The notes below the pieces were generated by a model. That model was given only the letters and a program-made list of their open reading frames with translations, made no database searches and was not told the DNA's origin. A stretch of 64,000 nt of DNA from Bradyrhizobium campsiandrae (lineage in GTDB: Bacteria > Pseudomonadota > Alphaproteobacteria > Rhizobiales > Xanthobacteraceae). The stretch spans positions 124,001 to 188,000 of the forward strand of contig NZ_JAANIH010000005.1 of the NCBI RefSeq assembly GCF_014529705.1, in the 5' to 3' direction. Made by a program: the position numbers and the translations under genes. Shown here piece by piece: positions 61,107-64,000 of the stretch. Positions within the stretch are counted from its first letter, which is position 1. Each line of letters begins with the position of its first letter.

Positions 61107-62702
61107 CTAGCGCCTCCTGGTGCCGAAGACGGAGGAGAAACGGGTTGCGCCGTGCGATGGCGCTGACGGCCGCGGCGAGGGTGGCGGCGGAGCCGGCGGT
61201 GGCGGCTCGCGCGGCGGTTCACGGGTGACGGTGGGCGGCAGCCGGTCGTAGCTGGTACGCTGCTGCACCGGAGCAGTGGATCGTGCGCGCGAAGAGTCCG
61301 TGGGTGTCGGCGGGATCACGGCGCGGCTGCCGCCGCCGTCCTTGCGCGAGGAGGCGCGCTTGAACTCGTCGCGGATCGGCCACTTTGCTTTCTCAGCCGC
61401 GACCTGCACGCATTCGATCAGCGCGGTGTTCTTGGCCTCGCGCCGGTGCGCCTTCATGTCGCCGTCGCGATAGGCGTTGAGGATGCGAAACTCCATCGGA
61501 TCCATGCCGACGAGGTTCGCCAGCTTGTCCATCTGGCACTCGATGGCAAAATCCATCGCGGTCACACCGAAGCCGCGCATCGCGGTCGCCGGCGTGCGGT
61601 TGGTGAAGACGCAATAGACATCGCCATAGACGTTGGGGATGGTGTAGGGCCCCGGCAGATGCGCGGCGCATTTCACCGCCGCGTAGCTGGAGAGGCGCGT
61701 ATAGGCGCCGCTGTCGAAATAGCATCGGATCTTGCGCGCGACGATGCGGCCGTCGCGCATCACGCCGTCCTTGATGTAGATGCGCTCGGCGCCGCGCGGG
61801 GGGCCGTATTGCATCTCCTCCTCGCGTCCGAACACGTAGCGTACGGGCTTTCCGGTCAGCATGGCGCCGAGGATGGCGAGCGGTTCGGTCAGCGTATCCA
61901 CCTTGCCGCCAAAGCCGCCGCCCACGGTGCCGCCGATGAAGTGGAAGGTGTTCGAGGGGACGTCGAGGATCTTGGCGCAGGTGTCGACCGAGAAGAACAG
62001 CGCCTGGGTCGAGGTGTAGACGACATAGCGGCCGTTGGTGTCGGGTGCGGCGATGGCGCCATTGGTCTCGGTCGGCGCGTGCTCGATCGGCGACATCTGG
62101 TAGCGCTGCTCCAGCACGTGATCGGCAGTCCCCAGCGCCGCATCGGCATCGCCGAACCGAAGCCGCTGGTGGTCGTAGGTCTCGTGGTAGGTGAACGTGT
62201 TCTTCGGGTAAGTCTCGTTGACCACGGGGGCGCCGGGTTTGAGCGCGTCCTCGACGTCGAACAGGGCCGGCAGCGGCCCATAGTCGATCCTGACTTTTGC
62301 GATCGCCTCGAAGGCCTCGCGCTCGCTGTCGGCGACGATGGCGACGATTGGTTCGCCCTTGTAGCGGACCTTGTCGACGGCGAGCGACGGCTCATCGTCC
62401 TTGCCGAAATTGATCAGGCTGAGCAGCGTGTTGAGATTCACAGGTACGTCGGCGCCGCGGATGATCCGGCGCACGCCGGCGGACCGCTCGGCCTCTGACG
62501 TGTCGATGCGGCGAATCCGTGCATGCGCCTGCGTCGAGCGCACGACCTTCAGGTGCAGCATGCCCTGAAGCTTGTGGTCATTAAAGTAGCTCGATGTGCC
62601 CGTGACATGGCCTAGCATGTCCTGGCGCTGCGTGCCCTTGCCGATCTCCTTCAAATTATCGTCGCGCTCGTCGGCGAAAATGTCCTTGCGCAATTCCAGC
62701 AT
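61107..62702 (-). CDS. Molybdenum hydroxylase large subunit, N-terminal half with Pro-rich tail
   Basis: A 531-residue protein. Residues 1-~450 match the first half of XDH/CODH-type Mo subunits: KGTQRQDMLGHVTGTSSYFN, the cofactor motif GGTVGGGFGGK (about 257-267) and the active-site loop TAMRGFG (373-379). The last lacks the AYRCSFR signature of form-I CO dehydrogenase, so CO is an unlikely substrate. Residues ~450-531 are a Pro/Arg/Ser-rich low-complexity tail (TREPPREPPPPAPPPPSPRP) ending in TRRR and TAG. The next gene supplies the rest of the subunit. The usual single chain is about 750-800 residues; here the total is 871 because of the tail. Confidence 0.87.
   Translation of the reverse strand: MLELRKDIFADERDDNLKEIGKGTQRQDMLGHVTGTSSYFNDHKLQGMLHLKVVRSTQAHARIRRIDTSEAERSAGVRRIIRGADVPVNLNTLLSLINFGKDDEPSLAVDKVRYKGEPIVAIVADSEREAFEAIAKVRIDYGPLPALFDVEDALKPGAPVVNETYPKNTFTYHETYDHQRLRFGDADAALGTADHVLEQRYQMSPIEHAPTETNGAIAAPDTNGRYVVYTSTQALFFSVDTCAKILDVPSNTFHFIGGTVGGGFGGKVDTLTEPLAILGAMLTGKPVRYVFGREEEMQYGPPRGAERIYIKDGVMRDGRIVARKIRCYFDSGAYTRLSSYAAVKCAAHLPGPYTIPNVYGDVYCVFTNRTPATAMRGFGVTAMDFAIECQMDKLANLVGMDPMEFRILNAYRDGDMKAHRREAKNTALIECVQVAAEKAKWPIRDEFKRASSRKDGGGSRAVIPPTPTDSSRARSTAPVQQRTSYDRLPPTVTREPPREPPPPAPPPPSPRPSAPSHGATRFSSVFGTRRR
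61113..61118 (-). promoter_or_regulatory. Perfect Shine-Dalgarno within the end of the upstream gene
   Basis: AGGAGG formed by two Arg codons of the upstream gene (codons ...AGG AGG CGC TAG, then ATG). It is ideally placed for initiation or re-initiation at 61106 and supports the two-protein arrangement. Confidence 0.8.
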
Positions 62703-62713
62703 GGTGACGTCCT

Positions 62714-63190
62714 TCAGGCGCTGACCCGGCCGCCGGCGACGGCGAGGATGGCATTGATGATCGGCTCATAGCCGGTGCAGCGGCAGATATTGCCGGAGAT
62801 GGCCTCGATGACCTCGTCGCGGCTCGGCGAGGGGTTGCGGTCGAGCAGGGCTTTTGCAGCCATCAACATGCCTGGCGTGCAGTAGCCGCACTGGGCGGCA
62901 AAATTGTCGGCGAAGGCGCGCTGCAGCGGATGCAGGTTCGGTCCCTGCTTCATGCCGTCGAGCGTTTCGACCGAGCGTCCAGTCACAGTCTCTGCCAGGG
63001 TCAGGCAGGAGAGGTGAAGCTCACCATCGATCATCACACTACAGGTGCCGCAGCCGCCCTGGCCGCAGCCGAATTTCGGCGTCATATCGCCGATCAGCTC
63101 GCGCAGCGCCACCAACAGATTGGTGCCGCCGTCGACGAAGATCGCGACCTCGCGCCCGTTGTGACGAAATTGCAAGGGAATCTTGGACAT
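62714..63190 (-). CDS. (2Fe-2S) iron-sulfur subunit of the Mo hydroxylase (CoxS-like)
   Basis: A 158-residue small subunit with two [2Fe-2S] clusters. The plant-type site is C42, C47, C50 and C62 (GCGQGGCGTCSVMI, HLSC); the second site is C101, C104, C136 and C138 (AQCGYCTPGM, GNICRCTGY). It transfers electrons from the Mo site to FAD. ATG 63190 follows AGGAATAGAGCC; the longer frame upstream is noise. It lies between the FAD subunit (5-base gap) and the Mo subunit. Confidence 0.93.
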   Translation of the reverse strand: MSKIPLQFRHNGREVAIFVDGGTNLLVALRELIGDMTPKFGCGQGGCGTCSVMIDGELHLSCLTLAETVTGRSVETLDGMKQGPNLHPLQRAFADNFAAQCGYCTPGMLMAAKALLDRNPSPSRDEVIEAISGNICRCTGYEPIINAILAVAGGRVSA

Positions 63191-63195
63191 TGGCT

Positions 63196-64000
63196 CTATT
63201 CCTGTCCGGACAGCAGGCGGCGCAGATGAACGCCGACGATCTCGCGGCGATACCACGCGCTGCCCAGCGCGTTGTCGGAGGGCGATGTTCCTTCGGTGGC
63301 AGCGGATGCCGCGGCGGCAATGGTCGCCGCATCCAGCGAACGGCCCTCGAGCGCCCGCTCGGCCGCGCGTGCGCGGATCTGCGTCGGAGCCATTGAGCCC
63401 AGCGCGATCCGGGCCCCAGCGATCCGGCCTCCCGAGATCGGCAGATGCGCGGCCAGCGTGATGACCGAACCGCCCTTCGGCTTGATGCGCGCGATCTTGC
63501 GATAGCGGAATGCCTCGACGCTTGCCGGCCGGGTGCACGAGATCGACAGCACCAACGTCCCGGCCTGCCGATCGCGCGCCTGCAGGAATTCTTCGATTCC
63601 GATATCGCGCGAGCCAAAGCCGCCTTGCACAGCGACGGTGGCATCGAGCGCCAGCAGCGCGACGGTGAAATCCCCGTAGGGGTTCGGCGCAAAGAGGTTG
63701 CCGCCAACGGTGCCCATGTTGCGTACCGCCGGGCCGCCGATGGAACGGGCAGGGGCGTGCAGGAAGGAAAGGTCACGCTCGGCAAGGATGCGCGCGAAGG
63801 TGACGCTGGCGCCCAGCGTGACGCGCGGGCCGGAGGCTTCGATCCGGGTCAGCGCCTGGTCCTGTGCGCGAACGATGGTCGAGATCGAAACGTCGCCCTC
63901 GTTCAGCGCCCGCATCACCAGCGTGCCTCCGCCGAGATAGCGCGCGCTGCGGTCCGAGGACAGCGCTCCGGCCGCCTCGCTGGCGCTCGCAAAGGTCTTC
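63196..64000 (-). CDS. FAD-binding subunit of the Mo hydroxylase (CoxM-like), truncated by window
   Basis: The frame is open to the right edge (RYLGGGTLVMMRALNEGDVS near the edge), so the start lies outside the window. It has the FAD-binding PCMH fold: the GGGT loop near the edge, VTLGASVTFARIL, the core GPAVRNMGTVGGNLFAPNPY, and a C-terminal CO-dehydrogenase flavoprotein domain ending HLRRLLSGQE. It passes electrons from the iron-sulfur subunit to an acceptor. Order in the operon: FAD subunit, iron-sulfur subunit, Mo subunit in two parts, MoxR, VWA. Confidence 0.9.
   Translation of the reverse strand, partial: KTFASASEAAGALSSDRSARYLGGGTLVMRALNEGDVSISTIVRAQDQALTRIEASGPRVTLGASVTFARILAERDLSFLHAPARSIGGPAVRNMGTVGGNLFAPNPYGDFTVALLALDATVAVQGGFGSRDIGIEEFLQARDRQAGTLVLSISCTRPASVEAFRYRKIARIKPKGGSVITLAAHLPISGGRIAGARIALGSMAPTQIRARAAERALEGRSLDAATIAAAASAATEGTSPSDNALGSAWYRREIVGVHLRRLLSGQE

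Noticed and set aside
61104-61109. TAG between the two Mo-subunit halves as a sequencing error or nonsense mutation
   Set aside because: The next base starts an ATG with a perfect AGGAGG at ideal distance, and the N-half carries a long extra tail; a deliberate two-gene split is more likely, though resequencing would settle it.
60084-63190. CO dehydrogenase (coxMSL) assignment
   Set aside because: Operon order and MoxR/VWA genes resemble cox clusters, but the active-site loop reads TAMRGFG, not AYRCSFR, so CO is not supported as substrate.
1-64000. Mobile elements, tRNA/rRNA genes, CRISPR arrays, attachment sites
   Set aside because: No transposase or integrase motifs, no regularly spaced repeats and no tRNA-like cloverleaf were recognised on reading; short structured RNAs cannot be excluded without a covariance-model search.

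Overview
This is a GC-rich, densely coding chromosomal segment whose proteins look like those of a Bradyrhizobium-type alphaproteobacterium (Nitrobacteraceae). The grounds are FixJ/FixL-type two-component proteins, an RpoH-like sigma factor with the alphaproteobacterial RpoH box, many small exported proteins typical of that family, and operons with ATGA overlaps. Genus is inferred from protein style only. I see no rRNA, tRNA, CRISPR array, transposase or phage gene.

Layout. (1) 1-2.6 kb: tail of a histidine kinase and three small exported proteins. (2) 2.6-11 kb: an OmpR-type two-component pair, an RpoH-like sigma factor, an RND efflux permease with its adaptor, and a low-complexity secreted protein, all on the + strand. 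(3) 11-20.6 kb: three paralogous regulators (winged helix + STAND-type ATPase + repeat region). The middle one is a decaying pseudogene. Four small secreted-protein genes lie around and between them. (4) 20.7-23.6 kb: an SDR oxidoreductase, FdhD and a DUF1275 membrane protein. (5) 23.7-29.7 kb: a fumC-cupin-mqo-cydAB operon that could carry electrons from malate through quinone to a bd-type oxidase. A bidirectional terminator closes it. (6) 29.7-33.6 kb: a Tat-exported oxalate-decarboxylase-type bicupin divergent from an FdhF/YdeP-type molybdenum oxidoreductase. With FdhD this suggests oxalate to formate to CO2 chemistry. (7) 33.6-41.2 kb, - strand: a second RND efflux operon (secreted protein, adaptor, permease, FlK-type thioesterase, sensor kinase) and a small exported protein. 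(8) 41.5-45.6 kb: a periplasmic alpha/beta hydrolase, an MBL-fold hydrolase, an AEC transporter and an AraC regulator. (9) 45.8-49.2 kb: a FUSC/DUF1656/HlyD efflux operon. (10) 49.4-53.7 kb: a FixL/FixJ-like system with an extra single-domain receiver, plus an AraC regulator preceded by a perfect dyad. (11) 54.1-64 kb, - strand: a tight operon of at least ten genes, cut by the window end. It encodes a molybdenum hydroxylase (FAD, 2Fe-2S and a Mo subunit split into two proteins), its MoxR/VWA maturation pair, an amidohydrolase, an MBL lactonase-like protein, an SMP-30/isochorismatase fusion and an FMN quinone/azo reductase.

The last operon is the best candidate for an undescribed system. It looks like a complete catabolic route in which a ring is hydroxylated by a Mo enzyme and then opened by several lactonase/amidase-type hydrolases. 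Three features stand out. The Mo subunit is divided by a TAG-ATG junction after a proline-rich tail, with a perfect Shine-Dalgarno built into the last codons. The fusion protein joins a lactonase and an isochorismatase-fold domain. In that second domain the usual catalytic Cys is Ser.
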